The notes below the pieces were generated by a model that saw nothing but the letters and a program-made list of their open reading frames with translations, did not search any database and was not told where the DNA came from. A program made the position numbers and the translations under genes. A stretch of 64,000 nt of DNA from Beroe forskalii (lineage: Eukaryota > Ctenophora > Nuda > Beroida > Beroidae), in assembly GCA_011033025.1 (NCBI GenBank), contig WFMF01000371.1:113529-177528 (forward strand). Direction: 5' to 3'. Positions 34,501 through 45,547 of this stretch are shown piece by piece; the stretch's first letter is position 1; each line of letters starts with the position of its first letter.

Positions 34501-35649
34501 TCATCTGTTGGGATGTGGGCTAAGGTGGGATGCTGTCGTCGTGTGATCCCTGTGCCCGTGCTGCTTCTTTATAGTAGTGTCTGCTGCTTTCCCCCTGATT
34601 TTCTGCTGATCTGCTATCATTACGATCCCAGTTGTCACGATTCCTCTGGTTTCTGTTGTTATTGCCTTGGAATCGGGGTTGATATGAGTTGTATCGATGG
34701 GAGGGGTTCCATCTTCTTGGCCCATTGTTGGGTCTGTATCCACCTCTGTAATTTGCTGTACTGGGGTTATATCGAGGTCTGTATCTCTGTGCACCTTGCC
34801 AAGGCCTGTAAGGCTGCTGTCTGCTGTCATTCCGTTGATGTAGTCCTGATGGTGCCATGTTGCCGTTATAAGTTGGTATTGCTGTTCCTCCACGCTTCGT
34901 TGATTCTTGTGTTCAATCTGATTGATGGCCATTTTATCTACCATATTGGCTAAGGATGATACTCGAGCGTCCGTGACATCTGTGTCCATATCCTCTGACA
35001 TGTTATTGACTTGGTAGGAGGGTACTTTTGATGCTTCGTAGCAGCTCTCTAGTAGAATGGCCAGGTCCAGTAATTGATCCATTGTCATCTCATTGTGCTC
35101 ACGTAGTCTTGCTGCAATTAGAGGGTGGTTGATGTTCCTCATGAAGTCCTGTCTGAGGTTAGCTAGTCTGACTTGCTCATTTTGCTGCCCTGGATACGCC
35201 ATTTCCGACAGTCTTGATAGATCCACGAAGAGGTCGTGGATTTTTTCTGTTTTCAACCTTTTTCTAGATGCCATATCTGCAATATATTTGTCCGTATTGT
35301 TCGTGTGGTACCCCTCAGCTTTCTTTAAGAGGTCCACAAGTTCTCTGAATGGCATATCCTGGTCTAAGTGCCTTGAGATGCCCCGTAGTGCTGCATCGTC
35401 TAGGTGGGCTACCAGCAGACTTGAGAGCATGTAAAAATGGAACCCTGAGAGAGACAGCGTACAGTGGAACCGTTGGAGGAAAGATGAAAGGTCGGACCCA
35501 TGCTTGAAGGGCTGAAGGTTTTCTAATGTACTGCACTGGTCCCATGCGTACTCCTTGAAAAAGCTGGATTGTATGGTGGAGGGGGCTTCATGCGTATTCC
35601 CGGGAGGTGGGTCATCTGGGTTGGCCAGGTTGAAGATTAACATTATCAT
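34501..35649 (-). pseudogene. Retrotransposon Gag-like protein, frameshifted
   Basis: 382 codons. Residues about 20-215 are a helical, Gag-like region (F-L-Q-R-F-H, LARLREHNEMT-type segment, LLDLAILLESC) of the kind seen in LTR-retrotransposon capsids. After about residue 260 this frame becomes unconvincing, while the overlapping frame 34858-34520 is rich in Arg, Asn and Gly (RYRPRYNPSTANYRGGYRPN), as expected for a nucleocapsid-like RNA-binding tail. One frameshift near 34860 therefore separates the two. No CCHC knuckle is seen. Confidence 0.65.
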
Positions 35650-35660
35650 TGCCTACCCCT

Positions 35661-35930
35661 GCCATGTTGCTAGGAGAGAGGGTGTTAGGGTTATGTTAAC
35701 TCAAAATATTTAAATTTCAATTGAAAATTGCGAGAAGAATTCAGAAACTTGGTACTTATTGAATTGTTAGTTAAATTTACAGTTATTTATTGATTAATAA
35801 TAAAGAGATTCCTAAATATCATGGTACACGGCACCTTCATGCAGCCGCGGGTAGCCACTGCCACTATATGCTTCAATCACTTAATCCCCTCGTACAGCCT
35901 CTAAGGGGCCATCCAGAAATGAACTCATCA
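35661..35930. other. Sequence upstream of the gag remnant
   Basis: Possibly the leader or LTR edge of the retrotransposon, but no matching direct repeat was found downstream of the protease. Confidence 0.3.
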
Positions 35931-36152
35931 AAAAACGGCCTATTTTGAACATACATATATACTACCTCATCACTACCTCATCATATTGGAAAGATACATA
36001 CATACCCCAAACTCATCTCATCATTTCAAGAGTTATGTTACGTCACTCATTCAATATGAAAGGCTGAAGTGACGTCACTACTGCAATTTAAGTAAGTTCA
36101 TCTAAATTGTAATTTAAGTCAAACATTGGTCCAATTTTCCAACGAGTGGTTG

Positions 36153-37420
36153 AACCTACCTACCTCTTGTACCTCTTGTAGGTTCTTGCTGGAAATCCGA
36201 GCTAGACCACCTGTTGTAGACCACCTGTGCTCCAGTCCAGTAGCGAGTTAGAATTGGGTGAGGTATACCCGTGACTGGTGGTTGATCTGGATACGTGCTC
36301 ATGATGTAGGATGTCAATCTCGATTTAAAAGACTCTATGGACGGACTACGGAGCACAGGTGACGCTGTAGGGGAGAATGTTCCAGAGCCTTGGGTCAATC
36401 ACTGCGAATGAATTATCAAACAGGGACTTGGCGTAGGATGGAGCTCTCTTTGGTAGAGGTGGAACACAGCATCGAGTTCCTAGCCGGATGTGTTCGTAGG
36501 ACTTCAGTTGGAGGTCATTGGGAGCGAGAATATTCCAGATCTAGATGATGATGTATCTTTCTCGACGTCTCTGGATTGACATCAAGTTTAGAAACTTTAG
36601 CAGCTCCCAATATATGAGACCTTTGCAGCCGGAGATGTAATGGGTGAAGGCTCTTTGTGGTGATTCAAGCCTTTCGATATCACTCATTAACGTGGGGTTC
36701 CTTACTGGATAGGAGTATGCCAGTCTGCTTCGAACAATGGACTTAAAGACTTAAAGAGGGTAAGCATAGTGTTTTGGGATCTGTCTGAGAAGACGCTAAG
36801 CACCCAATTTGCCATTTTGTTGGCATTTTCGACTGCAGTCTTGACCTGAGTGGACCATTTCATGTCAGGAGTTAGCATAACACCAAGGTCTTTAACACTT
36901 TGTGTCGGGAGGATTTCTTGACCAGATGAAGTGGTGTACTTGGTCCACTGGGATGTGAATGGGAGCTGCTGGAGAAGGTGGCTCTTAGGTGTTCTGTAGG
37001 TGAGGAGCTCGAACTTGTTTTCATGAAGTAGCATGTTATTTGCTACGGACCATTCGATGACTTTTAGGAGGTCGCGTTGGAGGATTGACTGGTCTTCACA
37101 GCAGCTTATAGATTTACTGAGACGTGTGTCGTCAGCAAAGCTTCCGGAAGTTGATCCATCCAGACAGTTTTCAAGGCCATCGATGTACATGAGGAAGAGA
37201 ATTGGACCGAGTACAGAGCCTTGTGGAACGCCACTAAGAACAAGTGAAGAGATGGAATGTACCCCATTTACAGAAACGACTTGTTGTCGGTCAGTCAGAA
37301 ACTGCTGAATCCAAGCAAGTAGCTTTCCCTTAACGCCAAACTTCTGAAGCTTGTGAACAAGGATCTCATGGTCGACTTTGTCGAACGCCTTGGCGAAGTC
37401 AAGATATACCACATCATGTT
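36153..37420 (-). mobile_element. LINE inserted in the MITE
   Basis: Relative to the intact MITE the insertion lies between GAGTGGTTG and ATATCGCCTCTAAG. It is truncated at the 5' side (37420) inside the palm domain and has a short GGTA-rich end at 36153-36180. Same family as the fragment at 1.3 kb (shared PDQPPVTG). Confidence 0.85.
36702..37412 (-). pseudogene. Non-LTR reverse transcriptase, 5'-truncated
   Basis: 236 codons: VYLDFAKAFDKVDHEILV (first catalytic Asp), LSGVPQGSVLGPILFLMYI, then GSFADDTRLSK (catalytic FADD), then VKDLGVMLTPDMKWSTQV. The C-terminal remainder, 36700 down to 36156, is in shifted frames and ends with the PDQPPVTG segment. Inactive by truncation and frameshift. Confidence 0.9.
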
Positions 37421-37552
37421 CATATCGCCTCTAAGTGATGAGCTCATCATTTTGCAAACCTACATACATACTACCTCATCACTACCTCATCATTTCCAAA
37501 ACATACATACATACCCAAGTGATGAGCTCATTTCTGGATGGCCCCTAAACGG

Positions 37553-38385
37553 CGGTGTTCATTGTACCGTGACGTATTGAGCTGAAAATTTTCTTCTCGC
37601 CATCTGTCCAGCTACATGCCTGCTGGATTCGACCTATGTGCCTTATTTTCTCATTATCATTTCATTACATTTCATGATGGTGTTTTAATGATAGAGAGCC
37701 TATTGTTGCATGTTACCCCTCATGGAAGTTACGTAAGCCAAATATCCTGTATCAAGTCAGTAACTCTTCCCTGTTGTTACTGCCATTACGTCATCCGGTG
37801 GGCCTATAAAATGCTTTTGAATGTCTCTCATGTACATGTAGCACATCGTGGCTTATTACGTCATGTAGATAGCTTAACATGGTGCCGTGTGCTATGTGTT
37901 TCAGTACACTGCCCGTTGTTATCTGTATAATTTGCCTGCATTGCGTGAGCTTCGCTCATGCATGCTGTGGTAGTAATATCATGTGCAGGGAGACAGCAGG
38001 CAGTGTACGTGAAGTTATTTATTGAATTATCATATTTAGATTTGGGAGTCAAATGATGAGGCGCAATGTAATCTGGATGTTGTTACTTTGTTAGCAATTA
38101 AAAATAGGTAGATGAGAGAACTAGAGAAGTGGATACTGAATGATAGGTTTTACTCACAAAGATCGTTTAAGTTTTTACATTTCTTATTCCAATTTACAAT
38201 AAAGCTATCTTGTCAAAAGTCAAAATGCCGCAAAACTTATTTCTAAGTTATTATGCCATGGTGTTAAGAGATGGATAAGCTGCACCATGTGTTAGTTTAT
38301 ATTGCTAACTATATTTTTTAACATATAGGTACTTAAGCTAAGATGTGAAAGCTAGTTCATCGCAATTAATTTACTGGTGTGAGGA
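37553..38385. other. No gene recognised
   Basis: Anonymous sequence. The short plus-strand frame at 37616-37930 has no recognisable domain. Confidence 0.5.
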
Positions 38386-39126
38386 TTATTCGGGAAGAGT
38401 ATCTATCACTTCTCCTATGGCGATCCAGGGCTCGCCGTCCCGGGCGAGACTGGCTGTATCTTTTCCGATCAAGTTGGCCCCCCTCATCATTTTGCTGAAA
38501 TGCCGTATGTGGCTCTTCCCTTTGCAGTGGGTAACCATTTTTACCATCGTTTCCGAGTTGATCTGACAAAGGTGGCATCTCAGCCCCACCACCAATGCAT
38601 CAGCCAGTTGGCTGTGGTGTAAGAACAAAGCATTACGGAAGGCCAGGAGGGTGGTGTTTCGCCTTTTCCAGTCAATTGCTCTTGATAAACTACCTATCTA
38701 CTTTCTACTTTCATTGATCAGTATCATTTTTACTTTCAAGGATTCAAGACACATTTGAGATCCATCGGGGTTCCTCATGTTCGTGCACTCTATCTCGTCC
38801 CACCTTTCAGTGGAGTGAAGATCATTGTGGAATTGAGAGTTTTTGAGAAGCTCCTGTACTTTTTCCTGTTGCCTGGCTACGGGCAGTTCTGCTCTTGCAA
38901 ATTGTTCTAGCCAGGTAACGTCCTCAAGCTCCTTTTCTACTCTCTCCAATTCCTCTCCATGTCCAAATATTATTTGCACGCGGAGAGTTGGCACGGATTT
39001 TCTATGTTTTTTGCCCTTAACATGGATCAAGACTGAAGCTGGAGAGTTCATGGTAACCTTACAGGAGGCACAAAAGAGATGTCCATACACTTGGTGAGTC
39101 CCTGTTGCTCCCGTTGTTTCAGCCAT
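38386..39126 (-). CDS. Protein with two matrin/U1-type C2H2 zinc fingers
   Basis: Two exons, 39126-38702 and 38611-38386, joined by a 90-bp GT-AG intron whose phases match (AA plus C), giving about 216 residues. Finger 1 is at residues about 19-39 (FCASC ... H-V-K-G-K-K-H). Finger 2 is at about residues 152-172 (CHLC ... HCKGKSH). Both have the spacing C-x2-C-x12-H-x5-H typical of RNA/DNA-binding matrin or U1C-like fingers. The region between is charged and probably helical (EELERVEKELEDV). Nuclear nucleic-acid binding is inferred from the fingers alone. Without the intron the first frame would stop just after the donor. It could be host or transposon-encoded. It is in the same orientation as the Ulp1-like gene 1 kb upstream. 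Confidence 0.7.
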
Positions 39127-40163
39127 TATTATTCCTGTATGTAAATGTTGATTAGCACCCTGAGTGATTATGCATGAGGTTCAGAATCAAGGAAAATGCG
39201 TTAATCGATTTATTTATTGGAAAAGCACCTGTTACTAGTTTCCCTATGATGTTGCATAGTTATTGCGAATGCATGCTCAACAGTCGTGATGTCATTTGGG
39301 AGTAAAAATGGTTCAAGCGCACCGTCTTAATCATTATGTCGTGCTTGCATAACCAGTTGTTATGCTTTTTTATGACGTAATCAAATTTGCTTGCAATTCT
39401 ATGTGGTAAGGTGGCATGGTTTATTGTTACATTTCAAGTTATTGACCTGTCGTAACTTGGTGATGTTCCCCAATCTATGCATGTCCCACGCATGGGACAC
39501 AAGCCCTACGGTACACAATTAGGCGAGGCCCGGAGAGGCGCCAGCTTCCCACACTCTCTGTAGCTGGCGACTGAATCACTATCAGTGCAAGTCGGAAACA
39601 CCCTCTCTTTTCCATTTAGCCACCTGGGAATCTAACTAAATGGGGGACTTGAACTCACCACACCTCCATGTCACTATTGTGAGCCTGGCAATTGCTCTAT
39701 ATGAAGTTTAACATCACAGGTGCACTTAGGTAAAGTCAGAAACTAGATATTAAGGCATGGTTGGTCATTCATGTATGAACCATTTACTGACTTGCGCCAT
39801 GACATCACTACCATTGGGCAAAAATGCGCAATTCATTCGTTGGCATTATCTATTTTTGTACTGCAGACATGCTTGTTGCTATAGTTGATAAGCACGTCTG
39901 AAAACATAGAAAATTCTTTCGTGTAATTAAAACGAAAAAAATTTGAATAGCATGGTAAACTGCGGTGAACTGCGATAAGTCATTTTACTTTGTGTAATGT
40001 CGGGGGGTCAAGTGTCCCTTTATTACAATAATGCTTGTATAATGCTTGTTATAAAACGTGCACAGTAACACGACTCTGAGTAAATAAGTATTACTCCCCT
40101 CTACATAGCTGCAAATCAGTCGATAAGGCTCCGTGCTATTTTAATTTGTGCTGGATAATTACT
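39127..40163. other. Intergenic; possible tRNA-derived SINE
   Basis: See the SINE-like entry at 39475-39715. Otherwise nothing is recognised. Confidence 0.45.
39475..39715 (-). mobile_element. Possible tRNA-derived SINE fragment
   Basis: On the minus strand AGAGCAATTGCCAGGCTC could form a tRNA D-arm (GAGC/GCTC), and about 45 nt later GTGAGTTCAAGTCCCCC resembles a B box. The anticodon and acceptor stems do not pair well, so a functional tRNA is ruled out; a SINE head is possible. Confidence 0.3.
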
Positions 40164-40774
40164 TCATGCCTCAACTCGCTGTTTGGCTATCAGGCGCATG
40201 AATGTGTTGACCCAGCATTTCCTAGCCATGTGGCTAGGGCACTTCACCTTATACAAAGCTTCGTGATGCGTGAAGTTCTTCGCCCACAGGCAGATGTATA
40301 GAGGGGTGTCCCTTGCCACTGATTGCCGAGGCATGTCCTCTTCGCCTGAGTTCTCCATCTCTTGTTGATTGCTGGAGTGAAGTTAAACTGTCTCTCAGCT
40401 TCGACCATTAGTTTTCTTACCAAGGTTAGAGGTTGCCTAAAATCATGATTCCTAGACAGACTGTCCAGTAGCTCGATTTTTCTCATTACTGTGTTTACTA
40501 TAATCAGATACCATATCCCCTCACTGAAATAGGGTAGAAGTATAGTATGGTAATTGAATGGAAGATCCGTTAACCATAGAAGTCCTGCTTTAACCCCCTG
40601 ACAAGCCATTTTCTGCATCAGTAAGCTGTCGTATGACAGGACTCCAGGAATTTTATCTTGGATCTCCTTGAAGTAAAAATTAACTAAGTTGTCGGACACT
40701 TCCTGCTCGGGTTGCAGTGTAGCGAGATCCTCTTCTGTGACTTGAATGCCATATTTGGTTATTAACACAGCCAT
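40164..40774 (-). pseudogene. Ulp1/SENP-like (C48 fold) protein lacking catalytic residues
   Basis: The frame 40774-40244 (from Met) contains VTEEDLATLQPEQEVSDNLV and NFYFKEIQ, matching the N-terminal 'D-L..L....W-L-N-D..I-N-F-Y' block of SUMO-protease-like peptidases. It continues with LLPYFSEGIWYLIIVN and IELLDSLSRN (the H-W-x-L-x-x-x-D ... Y-D-S-L block). The last block is in the next frame (40358-40164): PRQSVARDTPLYICLWAKN, matching Q-x-N-x-x-D-C-G-V-F-x-C. Thus His is Ile, Asp is Asn and Cys is Thr by position. A frameshift, or a small intron starting at the GTAAGA near 40425, separates the frames. A normal deSUMOylase activity is not expected. It may derive from a transposon, since Ulp1-like domains occur in several DNA transposon families. 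Confidence 0.55.
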
Positions 40775-42222
40775 GTTACCTGTAATTCACTACCGGATGA
40801 GTTCCTGGCTGGGTATTGCTGGTTCCTGATAACTATACTAGTACGATTCTGCTTGTTAGTTCATGACATGAGGTGCCAGCGGTGCTAGAAACGGAATATG
40901 CGGCTATGATTAGCTTTATCCTTATGTAATGTGATAATCTGTTAATGATATCATAGGGTGTGTTTTGTTGGACAACTCGTTCATTATTCCCCCGGGTCCT
41001 ACTTCGTTTAGCAGTTATGGTGTTTTGGGAAGAGACAAGAGTAGTTATTGGTCGGCTGATATCATCGAGTGGCGAAGCCACGAGATGATATCAGCCGACC
41101 AATAACGCTCTTATTTTCCAACACGCAACAACTCTTAACCAATAGCAGTTCATTCATGTGCCCACATGGTACTGTCCTGTGATTGTACGTAATAATTTCG
41201 TGACCTTTTCGCGGCACATCTATTGGTGGTAGGCTGATCACGTGATACGCATCATCATCGCACGTGACACAGTGTAATAGATACGGTGAGATACCCTGAG
41301 ATATCTTACGGCTGAAGGAGCAGCTGCAATACGCAACAGACATGCCTCACAGATCTATATCGAAGGAAGTAGAATCATCTTTAATTTGAACTTTGTTGTA
41401 GTGCTGTTGTCTATTGTCTATAACAGGTTACCTCAGTACTTATAACTTATCAATGAGATTTTGGAAATGCGTTTTTGAATTTCTGTTCATTAAAAACTCC
41501 TGCTAATTAGTTATTAGTGCACAGGTCGCACGAATTAAGTGACGCACTTATTTACATAGTTGTTACACAGTACTATACGCACGTAACGAATTTTTTAAAC
41601 GGTGACGAATGTACGAAATTTTTCAAAGCGCAGGGATAATTATAATTTTTCGTGAGATTATGTCTCAAAAGTCAAAATCAGGAAAATTTTCGAAAGCGTG
41701 AATTTTGTTGTGATTTCATAAAACATTTCGATTTTCCTTAATTTGAAATATGAAATAAGCATTTCGGCTAAATTTTTTGACAAATGTAACAACTACCTAT
41801 GCCTATTTAACAAGCAAAGTAACTGACTACTTGGGTTATCTCTCGCATAAATTCAGCTTAGAAAGTAAAATTACCTCAGATTTCTTGTTTCGAATATGAG
41901 TTGATCACGTTAAATCACCTATTTTCCGTGCAAGACCCTACATAGTTGCATACCGCACGCTTCTCCCTTCGGACTGCTGCACCTCTTTGGCATTGTTCCA
42001 GCCGTGAGCAGTGAGATATCGATTCACCGAAAAGTTATTTAACGGCTTGCTATCCGATACAAGTTCTGGTGCTTGCTATCCGATACAAGTTCTGGTGCTC
42101 AGCAGGATATCCTGTGACTGGATGAGAGAGCATCACGTGCGCTAGTCACGTGGTTATTCGGCTCGGGCACGCTCAAGCCACGAGTGCAGGGCCAGGGGTA
42201 GTTGGAAAATAACAGAGGTTAC
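40775..42222. other. No gene recognised; hairpin and short duplication
   Basis: Contains the foldback at 41021-41129 and a 26-bp direct duplication (GCTTGCTATCCGATACAAGT and following bases) at 42047-42098. Downstream RPB1-like exons were looked for here without success. Confidence 0.5.
41021..41129. repeat. Foldback hairpin
   Basis: TTATTGGTCGGCTGATATCA at 41045 is perfectly mirrored by TGATATCAGCCGACCAATAA ending at 41105, with the loop CGAGTGGCGAAGCCACGAG itself self-complementary. Weaker pairing extends to 41021 and 41129. Confidence 0.8.
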
Positions 42223-44102
42223 CACTCAGCAGCTCTCCGCTGTCGATAATAACCTGAAATAATTAGGATAATTATAAATGTACTTATGATGTATTTATGA
42301 TTTATTTCGATACATTTACCATGTATGGGAACTCGGCTGGATCAGCTTATTAATTTCATTAATTTCATTAATTTCAGCTTATTAATTTCATACTTACTTC
42401 GAGTAACAAGGGTCAAGGTCAAGACCGAAAAAAGATGAGATCATGTGCTATTTGTAGAGTTAGAATATCCACAAGATTATATTTTCTGTGAAGTATTTGT
42501 TACCTTGGTATCAGCTGTTGAAATCCACTTAAACTGCGTACTGTTTTCAGACTGACTGTGATTGGAGGTATTCTTGGTAAAGTTAACGTATCCCGGAATG
42601 ATCATGGAAACAGCAGCTTTCCTGTGGAAATGAATAAGGTTGGAGATTTGTTAGCGTTAGGAGTTGATATGGGGTGGAGAGGGGATCGGAAAGGGATTAG
42701 GAGAGCTCTTAATAAGGGATGGAGAGGGGATTTGGGAGGGTTGAGAGTGGTTGAGCATGTCTGGAAACTGTACCCCCTGTACTAGCAACGAAGGTATGAG
42801 AAGGGTGGTTCAAAGCTGGTTCAAGGTATAAGTACGACACGAGCGAAACACCTCAAATTTGATTTGATTTGAATTACCCTAGAGATTGAATACAGACCTG
42901 TCCAGAGAGGTTTAGGTTTGCAGATGCAGGGTTGCGGGAGCTTGCCGTCCCAGGACGGAAGAAACATGAGCAAGTTCATGAACACGTCCTTGTCTATGAA
43001 CACGTCCCGTTTTGTCAACGCTCGGCCTGGGAGGAAAAAAGAATAATTTTCGTATCATTGATCGACTGAAATGAACGAAGAGAAATTCGTGCACGAACTG
43101 AATTTAGATTTTTGTCGTGACTTTTAATCAAATTTGTCTTACTATTACTCCATTCTCTAAATTATCCCGCCAGGCGCAACGTACTCGCGTAGAGCGCGTC
43201 CTGGATGACGCCCATAACGGGACGGTTGCTCTGCGGGGTGATTATGTTGACCGGAACCGCCATTATCTCAGACAGCTCGGCCTTAGTTTCCAGACTCTGA
43301 GGCGCGTGCACGTTCATCTCATCTCCGTCGAAATCAGCGTTGTAGGGCGTGGTGACGCTCAGGTTAAATCTGCGGGGAATGGGAATCTTTATTCCTTTGT
43401 TAGTGTTACGGTTATTCCCATGGTAATGCCGTTATCACAGAAAAATGCTGCTCGGCAGCGCTTGAATTTAATAAACTGCCTCAAGTACCACACGAAAACA
43501 TCATAAATATCGCACATAATATAACCCACATATTACAACCGAGCACCATAAACCCACCTGAAGGTTGACCAGGGCAGCACCTTGATCTTGTGACCCATCA
43601 TACTCATCTTGTGGAGGGTGGGTTGCCGGTTGAAGACCACGTAGTCCCCGTCCTGCATGTGTCGCTCCACAACGTAACCCACTTGGAGATGCAGGTCGGA
43701 GGACTTCTTGTTGAACCTGGGGGGTTTAGGGTAGAGTAGATTGGGAGGGTTTGGTGTAGAGTACAATGGGAGAGTTTGGGATAGAGTACAATGAGAGGCT
43801 TTTGGGTAGAGTAGAATGGGAGAGTTTAGGGTGGGGTTGTGTATAATGGGAGGGTTTGCGGAAGAGAAGAGTAGAATTGGAGGCTTTGGGGAACAGAGTA
43901 GAGTGATTATGAGGATTCATTTGATTGCGAAGATCCCGAGTCTATCATTAGTTCCATGTTGTTTTGGTAAGGATGTGAAATAGAGTGGTCTCATGGAATC
44001 TGAAATTCGCGAGTTTTTCATTCATCGCAGCACCGAATGATAGCAATTATTGCACATACTTCAAGTCAATCCTGTCGCCGTTATCTCGGATGATGTATTT
44101 GG
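42223..44102 (-). CDS. RNA polymerase II largest subunit (RPB1)-like, central exons only
   Basis: Six exons on the minus strand: 44102-44060, 43716-43558, 43369-43185, 43026-42898, 42616-42504, 42253-42223. They read [72 protein letters not shown] (catalytic Mg-binding Asp triad), [53 protein letters not shown], and [29 protein letters not shown] and the LMFL..WDGK..QP block favour RPB1 over the Pol I and Pol III subunits. Exon phases match, except that exon 5 needs the internal acceptor AAAG (start 42616) rather than the better CACAG (42621), so that junction is uncertain. Only roughly residues 430-640 of about 1700-1900 are found. The sequence is more diverged than expected for animal RPB1, suggesting a paralogue or decaying duplicate. 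Confidence 0.8.
43740..43920 (-). repeat. TTTGG(G)GTAGAGTA(C/G)AATGGGAG simple repeat
   Basis: Six to eight imperfect 25-35 bp units of GGGTAGAGTAGAATGGGAG type lie within the intron upstream of the second RPB1-like exon. Confidence 0.75.
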
Positions 44103-44214
44103 CTCATCACATATTATTCCCAGATCAAGGAGGAAGATAGCAAAGAATTGAGGAATCTATGAAGGGGCCAAACAGAGGTGAAAAGGGAAAAAAAAAACAG
44201 AGAAAGGAAAATCC

Positions 44215-44740
44215 CCCCCCGCATAGCTTAGTGGAGTCTAGTGGACTAGTGGAGGCTGAGGAGCCTAGTGGAGGCTGAGCGGAGGCTAGGAGGCTATGAA
44301 ACCTAGTGGAAGCTGAGTGGAGGATAGTTGGAGCTGTCTGAAAGTTTGAATCTACAAACTGCTTTCAAAATTAAGGAATTAGTGCACATTTACCAGTTTC
44401 AGCACGAAATTTTGTTTAATATGGAGGCCAAGCCTCCAAAATTTGGCTATTTAATAGCCTCCACTTGCCTCCATTAGCCTCCATATTAAAGCTTTAGCCT
44501 CCAATGAAAATTATGATTCAGTTTCTGTGTCCGAGGTTTATTCTTCAGTGGAGGCTAAACCAAAATTTTACCTCCATGGAGGCTTATGGAGGCTGATTAG
44601 CCTCCACAGTGAGGCTTTTTTCGAAAATTAGCCTGCCTATTGCAACCATTAGCCTCCATGTCCATGGAGGCTAATGGCTTATTTTTGAAATAAGCCTCCA
44701 TTCAGCCTCCATGGATGCTAATGGAGGCTAATTTTGGTCA
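44215..44740. repeat. GGAGGCTAATGGAGGCT repeat block, both orientations
   Basis: GGAGGCTGA / TAGCCTCCA units recur about 25 times. They are in the G-rich orientation at the left (44235-44330) and mostly the opposite one from 44425 on, so much of the block can fold back. Located upstream of the first detected RPB1-like exon. Confidence 0.8.
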
Positions 44741-45547
44741 TATTCATGTGGCACAATTTTGCCGGTGACACGTTATCTGATGAACTGGTAGTAGATGGTA
44801 GATACATGGATCCATTCTTGATAATTATAAACATCTCTTTTCTTGAACCGAAAGGTCCTCGAAGATTCTAACCCAGGTCCTTTAGGATACCTTTATAAAA
44901 AGCGAGGTTTGCAGAGGGAATTTCAGACGTGGAACCAGTAAAGCCTTGAAGGGAAATTTGAATGAAAATTAAGCATTGGAAATCGATTCAGCTTCCTCAA
45001 AAACCATTATGCACACGTCCTGCATGCACTGTGAACAGAAATCAAAATAACAAAATTTTTGGGTTTTTTGGCAAATTTTTAAAAATTTTGGAAACTTTGG
45101 CAAACAAAAGGAAATTTTTGGCTTTTTTTTTTTGGCAAACTAAAAAAAAGGGGAAGCGTTCCCAAAAAGTTGCCAAATTTCCAACCCAACATAACACCCA
45201 ACAAGTAAGGGGCGAAAATTTAATAAAATTTAAAATACCAATTTGAATAACAAATTCCAATTTCAAATAAAAGTTATCATAGCTGAAAGATCAGAAATAA
45301 TTATTTATTCTTAAAAACAATGTGAAAATTAAAGACCTATGTTATCGGACGACTGCTTGTTTGTCAATGTCACTGTCAGACATTTCTAGGCCATACAATG
45401 GTTGGACACAATGGTGAGTGCTGGAAGGAGACAAAAATTTATAAGATTTGGAACTTTTGAAGTGGAAACTAGGCAAATTAAGATCCCTTTGTTGAGATTT
45501 TCAGTTTTATCTCATGACTCATTGCATCGAACTATGACATCATAAGG
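44741..45547. other. No gene recognised
   Basis: Anonymous sequence with A/T-run-rich stretch at 45050-45170. No RPB1-like N-terminal exon was found here. Confidence 0.5.

Larger units (their letters stand above)
33629..35660 (-). mobile_element. LTR-retrotransposon gag/protease remnant
   Basis: The minus strand carries a gag-like frame then a retropepsin-like frame. No reverse transcriptase, RNase H or integrase motif is found downstream (to 33629), and LTRs were not identified. It is probably a deleted Ty3/gypsy- or BEL-like element; assignment to a clade is not possible. Confidence 0.7.
35931..37552. mobile_element. TIR element (MITE) split by a LINE
   Basis: The ends AGGGGCCATCCAGAAATGA and TCATTTCTGGATGGCCCCT are inverted repeats identical in type to the uninterrupted element at 45548-45912. 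The two halves are 35931-36152 and about 37421-37552. Between them lies the LINE. Confidence 0.9.

Noticed and set aside
34369..34953. 194-codon plus-strand frame
   Set aside because: Antisense to the gag/protease frames, which carry recognisable motifs.
39475..39715. Functional tRNA gene
   Set aside because: D-arm and B-box-like words present, but anticodon and acceptor stems do not pair; at best a SINE fragment.
41900..42222. Possible next RPB1-like exon (M-P-K-R-C-S-S-P-K-G near 41990 on the minus strand)
   Set aside because: Superficial resemblance to the expected CKK-L-G-S-S-G segment only; no acceptor or phase match.
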